From: Grifola frondosa
Lineage: Eukaryota; Basidiomycota; Agaricomycetes; Polyporales; Grifolaceae
DNA length: 64,000 bases
Direction: 5' to 3'
Assembly: GCA_001683735.1 (NCBI GenBank)
Contig: LUGG01000018.1
Location: 372,001-436,000 of the forward strand
The notes beneath the pieces are model-generated. The model worked only from the letters and a program-made list of their open reading frames with translations, searched no databases and was not told the origin of the DNA. Shown one piece after another: positions 37,007-48,978 of this stretch (positions within the stretch are counted from its first letter, which is position 1; every line of letters begins with the position of its first letter). The position numbers and the translations under genes were made by a program.

Positions 37007-37583
37007 TGAGTGTTTCGCGAGGGTTGTGGTACGTTGCGCCCTTCTCACATACCTGGGACCACTGACAGATGTTGTCGCATATGGTTCTTGAGGCACAGGA
37101 ATTCTCTTCTATTTGATCTACAAAGTCGATCGATTACTACTTGATCTTCCTTTTCAGAATTTATATCCAACTTTCCTTATGCTTCTTGATGTCGAGTTCA
37201 TGTATGCACCCGATGACCAGATTATACAGTGTTGCACATCGGTCTTCTTTTCTTGCAGAATGCCCAGGCCTGAGAATCAGCAGCTGCTTCGCTCTAGGCT
37301 GTACAGGCATCCGAATTCTTCATGATATTTTTGATGTCCACGATCCCCGTGTCGTCCAGTGGAGTAAATTGAAATGGACTCTGTATCGTTAATCTCAAAG
37401 CGATACGGTATTGTCGGATGCAGACGTGGATCCTTAGCAGCAGGAACGCGCACTCGTGCACAATGTTAAAGCGGTGAATATGGAGATTTCTTTGGACATA
37501 AATATCATTTATTTTGACTGTACACCAAGAATCGCGCACAATCCATCCATGTTTAACCAAGTGCGAAAAGGGGGTGAAAGACA
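37007..37583. other. Spacer between F-box and DUF6533 genes
   Basis: Short frames only; nothing recognised. Confidence 0.45.
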
Positions 37584-39318
37584 CTATGCACAGATCTCTG
37601 TATCGACGGCGGAGGATTGGGTACCGGGTTGCAATGGAGTCGCATCAACAATCTCTATTTTAGTATGTGTTGGGTCGCAATTCCCTCGCCCGGATTCCGT
37701 GGTATCGCTGACGGGTTGACCAGAGAGGGTTGGATCGCAGTGGCCATCCAAGAATGAGACAGTGCGATGGACCGCCGCACCAAGAGGGTTGATGAAACTA
37801 GCAGTAAAGCCGGGAGGACCTTCCATGCCCGAGCGAATAAAGGACGGACGCTCGGTCTCCAGACCGCCGTTCTGTCCCGAGAGACTGACTTCGCGCAAGT
37901 TAAGCAGGAATCGCGATATGAGAATGGATGTGAGCCTGAAGCGGTCGCATGAGCGACAGACTAAACGGAGAATTGGGTCGACGAACGGTTCTTCGAACAC
38001 CAAACTCATTGTGAATTGCTTCGAGAATATAGTGTCAGGATGACAACGTTGGCTGTATGAGGAAGCACTGGGGGACATACCCCGGTGAAGACAAATGCCA
38101 CATGAAGAACGTTGAACGTGAGCAGGACTCTGGAGCGATCATCGTGAATAACAAATAGGAGACACTTGGAAGAGACCTTACACGAAATACAGAGTACCTT
38201 GATTACAGATATGTTCAGTTCGGATGAACACCTTTGTGAATATATCACTGACCATCGCGCAGCAATAACATGGCAAGTGAAGCCGTCAGGTTTGCCTGTG
38301 AAGCGGCTCTCTTAATCTCGTACGTCTTCCACCATGTAATTGCTAGGACAATGACGTCCGACAGTATTAGGCTTGCACGGGTCACCACCAGCACTGGTGA
38401 AAGTTGGTGACGATCCAGGGGACTTCGAAGATGATCACTTACATCTATGCAATGCGAAGTCAGCCAATGAATGCAAAAATGGTAGTGAAGACGGACATAA
38501 TATAGACTTCATCTGGGATATCATTGAACCAACTACAGCCGATCGGGAGCGGATAATTTGCCGATGTTTGTCGCGAGTACAAGTACTAGTGAAATGAAGG
38601 TTGAGAGATTGGATCCGTGAACAGCAGAATTAGACATACAATATTGGTACCTATCGGTACCTATCGGTACCGATGACAAGGCTAGTACAATAGATGCAGC
38701 ACGCCAATTGTGATCCCAGAGGGCATATATCCGAAGGCTCGAAAAAGCTACATGCCAGATATTTACTTGACGTCTACGGTGCAAAGACTTGGACGACTTA
38801 CCTGCCCACACAAAATATGGGAGTAATTCCGCAACTTGTCCAAAAACATTGAGGACAGTACAGCTACCAGCAATTAGACTATTGATGCGATAATGGAGTA
38901 AAAAAAGGCACCTCTGAGAACAGATTAGATGCTCAAGTCTGGCAAGCGAAAGGAAATGTACCTTGTCTGTGACCGGGAAATATGATGCGAAATTTATGGG
39001 ATACTTGAGAAACATCAAGTAACGGTTCAAGATAAATAGCACAGTTGCTCCAGTAAATTTTCGGCCCCAGATTGATTGAACTTCGCGGTCAAAAGTGACG
39101 ATATATTCATAGAAAATAAGCGCTATGAAGGAATTTAGCGGGTTGAATACAAGAAACTGAAACGGATACACTGACAAAGTGTTGCCATATCGCATGCGGC
39201 ACCGATGAAGCTAATTGAATTTTGAATTAACGACGTAAGTAGCTAAAAGTTGCATTCAAACGTACTAGTTCTGATATTCGGCGATAACTTCTGTGGCACT
39301 GGCGCCTGTGTCTGACAT
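37584..39318 (-). CDS. DUF6533 multi-pass membrane protein
   Basis: DUF6533 proteins are multi-span basidiomycete membrane proteins of unknown function with a rhodopsin-like hydrophobic pattern. The ATG at 39318-39316 starts MSDTGASATEVIAEYQN; after an intron comes FIGAACDMATLC, then ALIFYEYIVTFDREVQSIWG and GATVLFILNRYLMF, the family signature. Later blocks are SSLRIYALWDHNWRAASIVL near 38740, VLHVAFVFTGV near 38100 and LTSILISRFLLNLREVSLSG near 37900, ending in a soluble tail at 37584. A 10-bp tandem repeat at 38646-38670 sits at an exon end and makes the donor choice uncertain. I cannot verify every junction, so intactness is open. Confidence 0.72.
38646..38670. repeat. 10-bp tandem repeat GGTACCTATC
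   Basis: Two and a half copies within the DUF6533 gene at an exon-intron boundary. Confidence 0.85.
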
Positions 39319-40972
39319 GGTGCTCTGGGGATAGATGGGATCCAAGAGTTCGTACTTTACAGAACCGAGGACACTGATTACGGCGATTTATATGCCCAAC
39401 AATCAGAGAGGTACAATCAGCAGCCCAGAACGGGAGAATCACACTGGCACAGATGCACGCGGTAGCAACGCACCTCGAGGAAGTCATTGAATAGTTCAGC
39501 TACACAACATAGCGTGTTCCGTGCGGTATCATTGATTACGAATGACTCGTTACCCACAGAATTCTTGGAGCCGAGCTGGCATCTTTCGTGGAACGTCAAA
39601 ACGTAGCATATTCAACATATACCCATCAGACCAGAATACCTGTTTTGCGGGGACCTGCATCAATGCGGCGCCAATTGTGTTGGATCACCTGCACAGGGAA
39701 GATCTAGTCTGTAGCCGATTCCAATCAAACATCAACGAAAGATCGTGTTCGTCAATTTGATCTTGAATCATGACAACTTATCGTTTCAGAGGCCTCCATT
39801 AACGTATGTTCCGCCCTCAACACACGTGTTCGATTCAGGGATCCATCGGCGAGGTAGTCTTGCGACGATAACGTTTAGTAGACACGTCCGGAACTATTAC
39901 CGTTGTGCAACGCCAAGCCACCAAGTAATAGACGTCCTCCACCCCAAAGTCTTGCTGCCTTTCTTCGTCTGGCCTCCTCGTCTTTGCAACGGCCACGTCA
40001 AAGCCCAGAGATCCAGGTGTCTGGTGTCCAACGCCCTGAGCACAGGGTACGATGAAGAGGTGCTGGTGAGTACGTGAACACTAAATCTCATCAGTATGTA
40101 AAATTGCTGAACGGGCGGCACTTCCCATTATACGAGGCATTGCGTTGCATCAGCACACACACACTGCTTTGACACATAAGCGGAACGATTGTTGTGCACT
40201 TACTATTACATATCGGAAGCGTAAGCAAGATCTATACCAGAACAGAAATAGCTGACCGAACATGCTGCCGCCAGCCATCAAAACACGAACGAGACCGGAC
40301 GCAGAATTCGGGTCGAATGGTCTCCTGCACATCTCTTTACCTCAGTCGAGATCTACATGGATGTCCTCCCGATAATCCTCCATCACCGCACAGCCTTTAT
40401 CCCATGATGGGGGACCTGATTTGATCACGCAGCTACGTGATCGCTGAGGTACTGACGCATTTGAGAGGCAAGACCTTATACCGGAGGATCGCATAGGACA
40501 TAGACCTTCCGCAAAGTTATCGGGAGGGCAGTTGACAGAAACGGATCCTTACGCGAATGTTCATATTGAGATCAAGCCACAATCTCGAAGAGCTTGAGTT
40601 CGTAAAGAGGAGCTAAAGTGAAGTATCAGCTCAGTACACAAATTCCAAGACTAAATCGACGGAAACATTTTGCGCGGCACAGGAAACGTCTTCTGCGACG
40701 TTCCAGAGCCAGGTTGATCCCGAAGTTTTATATAACGGACATCCAGTGTTGCAGACATATCAATCTCGAACTGTCAGAATCATATGAGATGATTGAGATA
40801 AAGCAAAAGAATATGCGACCCACCACAGATACTGCTCCAATAAATTCAGGACATACTTAAGACCAACGTGGTTGTGCCGCTAATAAGTGCCCGTGAGCGA
40901 GAATATACATCCTCTATTGTAACAACAACATTGATGGCTATTATATCACGCAGTACAATATATTTAGCGACG
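39319..40972. other. Intergenic stretch without recognised genes
   Basis: Several frames of 60-110 codons exist on both strands, but none shows family similarity or consistent splicing. It separates the DUF6533 gene from the 3' end of the thioesterase gene; both are on the minus strand. Confidence 0.45.
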
Positions 40973-41704
40973 CTATAGCTTCGGCTGCGAGGGCTGCATC
41001 TTATTGTGCACACCAGATGCGACCAGACGACGATTAGTGACATCCCAGATCTAGAAACTAGGTCAGGCACGCACAACCGAATACACAATAGATACATACT
41101 TCTGTGCGGGCAGCGACCGTACGTCCACCGAAGGCTGTCGTCGTGTTAACAAGCTCAAGTTTCGTACCACTGGATGCATATGACATGATATTATTCGGAT
41201 AGCAATGCAAAGAGTGTGAAGAAAACATACAGAGGCGCAGGTGCATGGAATGTTGTATTTAGAGCTTGCGATACAAAGCTATTGGGACGATTCATACACA
41301 TGCCAAGGGCAGCCAGCGCGACAGAGGAGCAACTGGTTGAGCCACGCGTCAGTCTAAAGCCTCACAGATCAAACGCGAACTTACACATCTATCATGTATA
41401 CGATACATCCTCCATGAACATTCCCCGCAGGATTTAGCATATCTAACGCAACCCCATGATCAACCATGAGTACCACGAAGATATTCGCAGACATACCCTC
41501 GTCTACTGTGATTTCAAAGACCACCCTTACCTGCGGTTTCTCATCCTCCGGCCGCTTGTACATCTTCACCTCCTTCGGCACGAGTCTCGCCCCCGTCGAG
41601 CGAGCAAAGTTCCCGCGAACCAGGATGAGATTGAGGAACTTGCCTATCCGCTCCTTCGTCTCGGGAGGGATATCGCCGTCGAACCGTACGCCATCAACCA
41701 CCAT
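40973..41704 (-). CDS. PaaI-like hotdog-fold thioesterase
   Basis: Such proteins hydrolyse acyl-CoA thioesters (ACOT13/PaaI group). From the ATG at 41704 the protein begins MVVDGVRFDGDIPPETKERI. An intron at 41443-41496 joins VVFEITVDE to DMLNPAGNVHGGCIVYMID, the family's core: HGG follows the catalytic Asn/Gly region and the Asp lies in the central helix. Further exons give CSSVALAALGMCMNRP, SQALNTTFHAPAPL, then GTKLELVNTTTAFGGRTVAA and finally IWDVTNRRLVASGVHNKMQP ending at TAG 40973-40975. All junctions are GT-AG and in frame, so the gene looks intact. An upstream in-frame extension without an ATG exists, so the true start might be further 5' through another exon. Confidence 0.85.
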
Positions 41705-43336
41705 ATTGATGAAAAGCGGGGTAGCGCTTGGAATATGGATGCGGGGGATGAATACCTCTGGGTATCTCTGTGGGTCGTCGTTTCATAGTGCTAGTGCGTG
41801 TTGGTGTCTGCATGATTATGGGAATATCTTGACCCGGAGAGCCGGCCAATGTGAGAGGCCAGTTCGTCGGTGAGCGCCTGACAATTGTCATGGGCGTCTA
41901 CATAAAATCATGCCGCGGATATGCAGGAATAACCGAGTGTTATAACCGTGAACTTCCCCCTCATGACCTTATATAACATTCCAAGTTGTTTAGATCATCC
42001 GGAAAACTTTGAAGCTGCTTCCGATTGCCTGATAGGTGTCGCGAGGTTAGTGTCAAGCTTAGCCGCATTCCATAGATGCTCATTGAATTATTTCAGACTA
42101 CGATGCAGCTGCGTAATCGTCGTAATATCGTTGTTGAAGCTATATGTCTTGCCTGCTATCCTGTGTCTCTTCATGCCATTTCTCAGTACGTCAATTTTGC
42201 ACAGGAGTCCACTCTTTTCTTTAGGCAAGGCTGCAGAGAGAAGTTTGATCCTATCGACTTCAATGTTGTCCGCGCACAGAAGGATGTTTCCTGCCCTTGC
42301 ATGATCTGTTTCAGCCGTGAACAGTACTTGGTCCAGTCTTGTCGATTTCGTTCATGCTACTCTAGCCTCCCATCCACACTACTAGGCTTCCACCCACGTG
42401 CAAACCGAAAACGTGTGCCACTCTACTCATGCTAACTACAGAAGGATCAAGACAAGCTTCCCGATCTCTTTCGTATGTGTTCCGTGCTTTCTCATCTATG
42501 GTTCAGGAATACAAGCCGGTGTAGAAGTATCCGTTGGCGCATGAATCCTTAATACCTGCGGCATGAGGAGCTTCTCGCACGGAGTTGTGCTACTACGTAT
42601 GTGCCATTCGATCATAAAGGTACATCCTGTGGAACATATACAATGCATCCTACCAAACCCCAAAGCCGCCCTGGACCGGACTATGGTGCAACGACGTGGA
42701 TGGCGTGCAGTTCCTGGGACCCGATATAGGCTACAATGCTGAAACTCTGTTGATCCATCTACGAGCTGGCATTGGTCGGTCTCTTTGTTCCATTCTTCAT
42801 ATCTCACTGGCGTTCGAAATATCGCAGATACACACTGCACGACAGTGGAATTGGCCACTCAATTGGCACTAATAATGACAGAGGCGTTCTAATGATATTC
42901 AAGATTCCAGAACGCCCACAGATGCCGGAACCCTTTTGATGATGCGATCAGGACGATGTATCGATGACCAGGAAATCTGAGTGGAGCGCAACACTCTCTT
43001 CTTGAGATCAGGAGATTAGATGTAAGCAAGATTCAGACGGCATGCGGTTCCAAGTTACAGCCAAGTGCTCCTTCCCCATTTCTATATCATATTCTACATC
43101 CATCCAGGTCAACTATGCACCACCTTCTTCTACGAGATTTTGGCATTTAAAAAGTCCGTGAAGTCGAGTACCCATGAAGACACGCCATGCTCATGACGAC
43201 GTCAGGAAGACGAACCAAGTATATCCGGGGGTGCGTACATTGCATCAAGGGTCAGATTTGTGTCGAATTAATACAAGTTAAGTTACTGAAGATTCAGTAT
43301 ACCTATCGTGACCCCTTCCTTTCGACGGGGCCCTAT
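41705..43336. other. Intergenic stretch with weak coding hints
   Basis: At 41948-42435 on the plus strand, two frames can be spliced across a GT-AG intron near 42046-42108 (HPENFEAASDCLIGVAR joined to TTMQLRNRRNIVVEA). I do not recognise the product and no start or end is clear. The rest shows nothing. Confidence 0.35.
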
Positions 43337-43832
43337 TCAAACCAGCCTCTGCCTATCTGCCACGCCAAAGTCCTCTCCAGTTATACCTGATGCGCCCGAC
43401 AGAACAGCGTCCCGAATCTGCTTATCCTGGGCCATCTCGTCTATCGACTGCGGAGCGTCGCTCTGGATTTGATGCGCATTTATCTGTGCCTTGAGACGAT
43501 CTAGCACTGCGTGAAGGATATAATTTGTCAGATCGAAGTTCTTGGATGGCGAATGGGACTTAGAAGGTCCAACATACTCTTCTGGAAAGGTGCTACGGCG
43601 AGTCGAAGTCAGAACATGTTGCATTCCAAAGGAACAGTCTGAACTCACCTTTCTCGCCCGCCTCAATGGTGTCTCTCTTTTCCTCCTGCGGAGGAATAAG
43701 GAAGCTAGCCCGCCTGTTGGCAGGCTGAGTACTGCTGCGCTTCTCCGCGACAAAACTTGTGTCGTCCACAATTGGCTTCGCCTGAGAAGAGCGAACGTCC
43801 TTCTTCTCTTCTTTAGCAAGGAGGTGGCTCAT
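43337..43832 (-). CDS. Hypothetical protein, about 142 aa, two exons
   Basis: Exon 1 (43832-43649) starts MSHLLAKEEKKDVRSSQAKP. A 67-nt GT-AG intron (43582-43648) leads to exon 2 (43581-43337), which contains VGPSKSHSPSKNFDLTNYIL and ends ADRQRLV. The product is charged and Ser-rich at the front and helical at the back. No family is recognised. The clean intron and continuous frame argue for a real gene. Confidence 0.5.
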
Positions 43833-44745
43833 TATGAGGATGATGTTATGAATGAAATCGTAAGATGGGAATAGACAGTAGCGAGAGACGAAGACGTTGA
43901 AGCTTAAGAGATGCTTGAGGCCGAGGCTCGACGAGGGGTCGGAAGGATCATAAAGGGGGTCACAAGGAAACTCACAGAGGTCACTGACATCATATGGCTG
44001 GGCCGCGGTTGGAGCGATCAGTGATCACAGCAGTGGTATATACTACACTTGCCTTTTTCGTACACCCTGTGGCCCACGGAAACCATCATTTCACTAGATC
44101 GACAAAAAAATGCAAGCGGCTGCCGAATGCCCATGGCTCACTAATGTGATGAGCTTCAGGATGTTGGGGAGGCCAGCCGCAGTGCGATGATTCGCACCCG
44201 GGTGCTATGTCCAGACACCGTAGTGCTGAAGGAAAAAAAGGTGAGTAGGACCTTATGAGGATGCTAAGTAAACAGATCACGGAACGCACCACGTAATAAT
44301 GTTGACGATGGGCCCCCGAGCTCCAAGGATAATCTGACGAACAGATACCATCCATCAGGAATCAGCGCGATCTGAAACGGTTTTTACGACAAATTTTGGA
44401 CATAGTGTCCATGATAACATTGGCCATGTATTTCATTGAAACGATTCTCTCCAACACAACAGATGCTGCAAAAGTTCCCAAAGCCTCTCCATTACAGTGC
44501 GAACCATGAACAAACATCCTATGTCACGGCCTCCACCGCAGGACTTTCCGCTGGTAGTACCTTCTGGCCGAGATATATCCTGCAGGACGGCGATGATGCT
44601 TTGCATAGCTATGACAAGTCAATGTACCTCCCTACAAGGAAAGAGATACGGGAACAAGAGCGTGAACGCCCCATTAACAATTCGGCACCCGGGTCGTTCC
44701 TGCGTCAGAAGATAAGATGAGCGAAGCATGATCGCATTAGGATTC
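43833..44745. other. Intergenic stretch, nothing recognised
   Basis: Only short, mutually inconsistent frames on both strands. Confidence 0.45.
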
Positions 44746-45411
44746 TTACGGGTTATTTCTCAATCGATCTATTTCCATCTTCAGAGGATAATCCATCGGA
44801 TATCGCACTACAACAACTAGCTCGTTATTGTCTCGCATGCGAGCCAGGTATGTCGAGATAGCGCCTTGGCCGTCCGGAGGTATTTCTGTGGCCAACTCCT
44901 CCAGCAGAACGAAGTCGTCGTTATCGTATTGCCTGAGAGGTTTGTTATCACATAACCTAAGCAAGGCCTGAATAGTCGATTGGTGAGTAGCCGAAGCTTA
45001 TTCTTATGTCGTCGGATTACTTACAGCTATGTCTCGCTCATGTGGCAAGATGATTTGCATATCGTTGATCACGTAGAGCAAATCCCCCGGATGTCCTTTG
45101 AACACCTCCGGACTCTCTTGTCCCTTATTGTTTGCGATGCATACTGTAAGATCTTCAGTTAACCGTGTCACCGGTGCCTGGTCCTGCACTATTGTCAGTA
45201 GCTGATGTCAAGATTTTCAACTATGGTTCCATACGTGGAGATATCTGATAACAATATCGTGTTTCTCTATCAGATATGTAAGCTTCGGTGCCTCCGCACT
45301 CAGATTTAAAGGAGAAGCCTGGGAGGACCTTGTTCGACGGAGCTTCTTCACGATGCGCTTTCTATAAAACTCTACTTTATAGTTAATACTGATAGATAGA
45401 ATGATGAGCAA
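44746..45411 (-). CDS. Hypothetical protein, about 185 aa, three exons
   Basis: Exons 45411-45235, 45183-45025 and 44967-44746 join in frame through GT-AG introns of 51 and 57 nt (558 nt). The joined text includes KLTYLIEKHDIVIRYLH, DQAPVTRLTEDLTVCIAN, GDLLYVINDMQIILPHERDI, DNKPLRQYDNDDFVLLEELA and ISTYLARMRDNNELVVVVRY. No family is recognised. The first ATG is a guess and further 5' exons may exist between 45412 and 45700. Protein-like composition over three spliced exons supports a gene. Confidence 0.5.
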
Positions 45412-47011
45412 TCACGATGTATCAGGGTAAAGAGCGAACAAATCACATTCGCCAGAGGCTCGGTGACTGAATAGCGGATTGCTTTATGAAGAGATCAGTG
45501 TCATCGAGCGCGCTGTGATGGTGGCGAATTTGAGCATCATGATATGATCTTGATAATATGCACATACCATTGCAGCGAGCTTATGGAAAGCTTGGAATTC
45601 TTGTCACTTTGTTGCATGTACGTGTCAACGTCGTTAATCGCACTGCAAGGTCGATGTTATAAATATGGAGGCTTGTATAAAAAGTGGAAATATACGACAC
45701 CATCTTAGAGGGCTTACCCGACGAATGATGTGTGGATTACTTTGATTCACATAGATAGAAAGCGACAGTCTGACAGCTTTTTCGACGATCCAACGGTCAT
45801 TCTCGGACCCGGGATGCTAGAATATAACGGCGCAATGTGGATACCGAATCTTCCTCATCAAGTCACTCACATCTGCAAATCTGCAACACGGAGAGCTGAA
45901 TCGATGATAGGCCTCAATTTTGATGCCCGGAGGACTGCTGGGATAGTCGTTGTGAGCTTCAGGACCTGCACGTCTTGGTCCATGTGAGGCAACCGTGATC
46001 TACGACTGATATGCCGAAAGATTTGAGAGCTTACCTCTTCAAAAGAGAATATATATAGTTGCGACTGAACGATCTAGACACGAGTATCAGATTGAAACGT
46101 CATCTGGCGACAAGGATTTCTTTAAATGATAAGGTTGTCAAGTTCATGATCGCGGATAATCTGTGGATGAGCATCCTTGTGAGTGGGATCAATGGGAAAT
46201 TGATGAGGATCAAGCGAAACGGTCAGCTGTGTCTCACATCATCATTCGGATCGTGAGAGAGAAGTAAAACACGATGGCCATTATCTATAACACGAGGTTG
46301 GATGCTCCGTGATTCTAAAACGTGTAGGAATGCTCTCCAAAGGGAGCACTATGCAGCAGATTTCTGGGCACCGATGGAGTGAATATTTGAATGGCCAACA
46401 TAGTTCAGAAAGTGCTGTAGGGAACGAAAAAAGGTTGCAGCTAGAAATCACGTTGAATTGAATTACGTTCGACGGGAGTCTGTTAGGCTAAGCTGCAATA
46501 GAAGGCAGAACCTTTCAATCCTAACATGAGCAAATAACGCGTGTTTCCTCGCGGTAACCGAACCTGCAGTCGACGTTACTCACCGCATTCCATGTCCTAT
46601 TAAGTTTTTGGACTTTTGTCTTGTTCATTATTTGCTAATGCTCTGTCAAATGGCATTAACTATCGTTGTCATCGGTGAATACAAGATTCGTTCATATGGT
46701 CAGTGTTGTATTCGTCGTGACCTTCATCGAATGCTGGACGCCATTTGCGATTTAGAGATGGCCCGAAAAGCCGGCACCTACGTTCCTTTATGGTCGGATA
46801 ATGCAGTACAATGCCTGCCAATGCGGTGTAGCTCACCGCCTCGTGTGATCGGCCATGCGAATTAGTGTTGTCGCTAAGTTCCTTGTATATGGTTATCGTT
46901 GTAATCTAGACCGCTGCGTGGCAGATTATCCATAACCATTGATATTGCAAATGCAGAAGGCGAAGTGACATTATGTTCTCCCCTCCCCCTACCTCCCATC
47001 CGCAGTCAAAC
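45412..47011. other. Intergenic stretch, nothing recognised
   Basis: AT-richer than the surrounding DNA. Short frames only. Confidence 0.45.
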
Positions 47012-47691
47012 ATGGAACCCGCGATGTCGGCACTCCGAGTCTTGGACGAGGTTGCAGACACTGTACCATTGGTGGGTTTCAAGGATCTAGTCACGATCAC
47101 GTTACATATCGTAGAATCAGCAGAGGTGTGTATGTCTTCAGACCTGTGCTCATTTCGCGTCTTTCTAATGTAACATGCCGTGTCAGAATGTCAAGCGCCA
47201 CAAGGATGGCAGTCGTCAGTTGGCGCGCCATTCTGCGGAAATCATGTGTGGTATATATGAGGAGTTTAGCCATAAAGCAACTGAGATTCCAGACCGGCAA
47301 CAAACGAGGATACAAGACCTGGAGAGGTTAGCTGAAGTCATACATCGCTCGAGGATACAATGCTGAAGTGTCTATAATGATTCAGAGTCCTTCACGACAT
47401 CGAGGTGTTTCTCGAACACAAAGGCAAAAGGCTTTTTTTGAGCCGGCTCATTGAGCGATGGAGAACGGAAGATTCTATACAGCAACTCGCAGCGAAGTTG
47501 GACAGTGTTGCTACCTCGTTCCAGGTGTGCACACAGCATATTTCAAAGTCTCCTTCGTATTGATCATGTAGCAGCCGAAGCCGACAGTTGATGTATCTCC
47601 GATACTCGCGCAGCTCCATCGACAATCGATTGCTCAGTCGGATGCTATTTTGCGCAAGGTCAAGATACCTGACCAAAACGTGGTTTCTTGA
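47012..47691 (+). CDS. Stand-alone HeLo/MLKL-NTD-like helical protein, about 172 aa
   Basis: The ATG at 47012 starts MEPAMSALRVLDEVADTVPL and continues LVTITLHIVESAE; an intron leads to NVKRHKDGSRQLARHSAEIM, another to VLHDIEVFLEHKGKRLFLSR and RTEDSIQQLAAKLDSVATSF, and a third to VDVSPILAQLHRQSIAQSDA, ending VVS at TGA 47689-47691. The layout (amphipathic helix, central helices, KGKRLF-L-R loop, final helix) is that of fungal HeLo-like/MLKL N-terminal domains, which in known proteins oligomerise at membranes or act as signalling modules. No effector or NLR part follows in frame. All junctions are clean, unlike the related decayed gene at 17.5 kb. Confidence 0.62.
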
Positions 47692-48509
47692 CAGATCGCA
47701 GCAGGCAATATGGCTCATCACTGAAGTATCATACTTATTTCTGAATGATACTAGCGCGGATTATACCAATCTAACAGAGCTATCGAAAGGGTGCGGGTAA
47801 TCGACGAACCAAGTTGGACTTCGATCACCATCTTGAGATTGACCTTCGAACCAGAGAAACCACAATCCATTGAATTCTTGCTTCCAGTCTGGCGTTATGT
47901 TGTACATTCGTCCACTTTTGGGTTCGGTTATATCACTAATGTTCTCCACAGCTGCGTGAGAACATGTTCCACCTGACCTATCTATGTCGGGGCCAGCAGT
48001 ACGGACCAGTATTGAACGTTGCTGCAACCTACGGCTCATTTCAGGGTTCGATACTAACGAGGGTGCTACACTCGTGGACAAGCGCACGGAACTGATGCCA
48101 GACCGAAGTGGCAACACCGGCCTCGACACGCTCCCCCCGTTGCCCGCTATCGACCTTCGCCACCGTCGATGCGATAACTTCGACCATGGAACGGTAAATA
48201 AGGTGCTACGGCAATACATCACTCACGATGTCCAGCACAATCTTGAGCTCGTATGATTTCAGTGTCGCGAAGTGCAGGCTGCAGTCGCAGAACGCCTGCA
48301 GGAGTCCGACTCGGATTCACTGCGATGCTCACGTGCAGTCATCCGCAAAGTCGAAACAGTCGTGCAAATACCTAAAGCACGAAAGCATGGGGCCAGAACA
48401 CACGCATCACCGTTGCCGCCTGAGCACCATGGCTGGCCATAGCTTCCCTCAGAGCCAGACGTATGCACTGAGGGCTAGAATTTTCGCGCGCGCTGTCGTC
48501 ACCAACACA

Positions 48510-48538
48510 GAATCTCACACTGTGACAGTGTGAGATTC
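48510..48538. repeat. Perfect 14+1+14 palindrome
   Basis: GAATCTCACACTGT, one G, then the exact reverse complement. It could form a hairpin or be a dyad protein-binding site. Confidence 0.9.
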
Positions 48539-48742
48539 GAGTAGGGCATTGCGGATTAGGTGACAAATAGCGTACTATAGAATGCGAATCAGGTCAATAT
48601 ATGCCAAGATATATGCAGCCCGGATCTGTGGGCTTTCTGGTGCACCAAGCTTGAGGCGAGCAATATGGCGAGAATCGCGATGCGGGTCCCGTCTCCCCCG
48701 GCCGTCCTGAGCACCGTGTAGCTAGGGTCTCCGCATCTGAGA

Positions 48743-48762
48743 TCTGAACGTTGAACGTTCCA
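48743..48762. repeat. AACGTT-rich motif, copy 1
   Basis: Contains TGAACGTTGAACGTTCC. Related text occurs at 51001-51038 (reverse orientation) and 62339-62373. Confidence 0.6.
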
Positions 48763-48978
48763 GCAGTACTGTGGACACGGTGCATGTACCAGGGGCAAGC
48801 CAGAAAGTTGCATGCTGTGGGACGACTCGTCACTCACTGCTCAGATTCCAAGAACCTTTTACAGTCACGTGCCACGCGTTCTTTAACAGACCTCCAGCGC
48901 TCAGCAAGCACGACGCAGGTCCATCGTCCGACCGTCCTTGCTCTTGTCGCGCATTCAGATGGCCAACGATGTTCTATG

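Larger units (their letters stand above)
47692..48978. other. Intergenic stretch with a palindrome
   Basis: No gene recognised. Frames on both strands overlap and lack consistent splicing. It contains the inverted repeat at 48510-48538 and an AACGTT-rich motif at 48743-48762. Confidence 0.45.
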
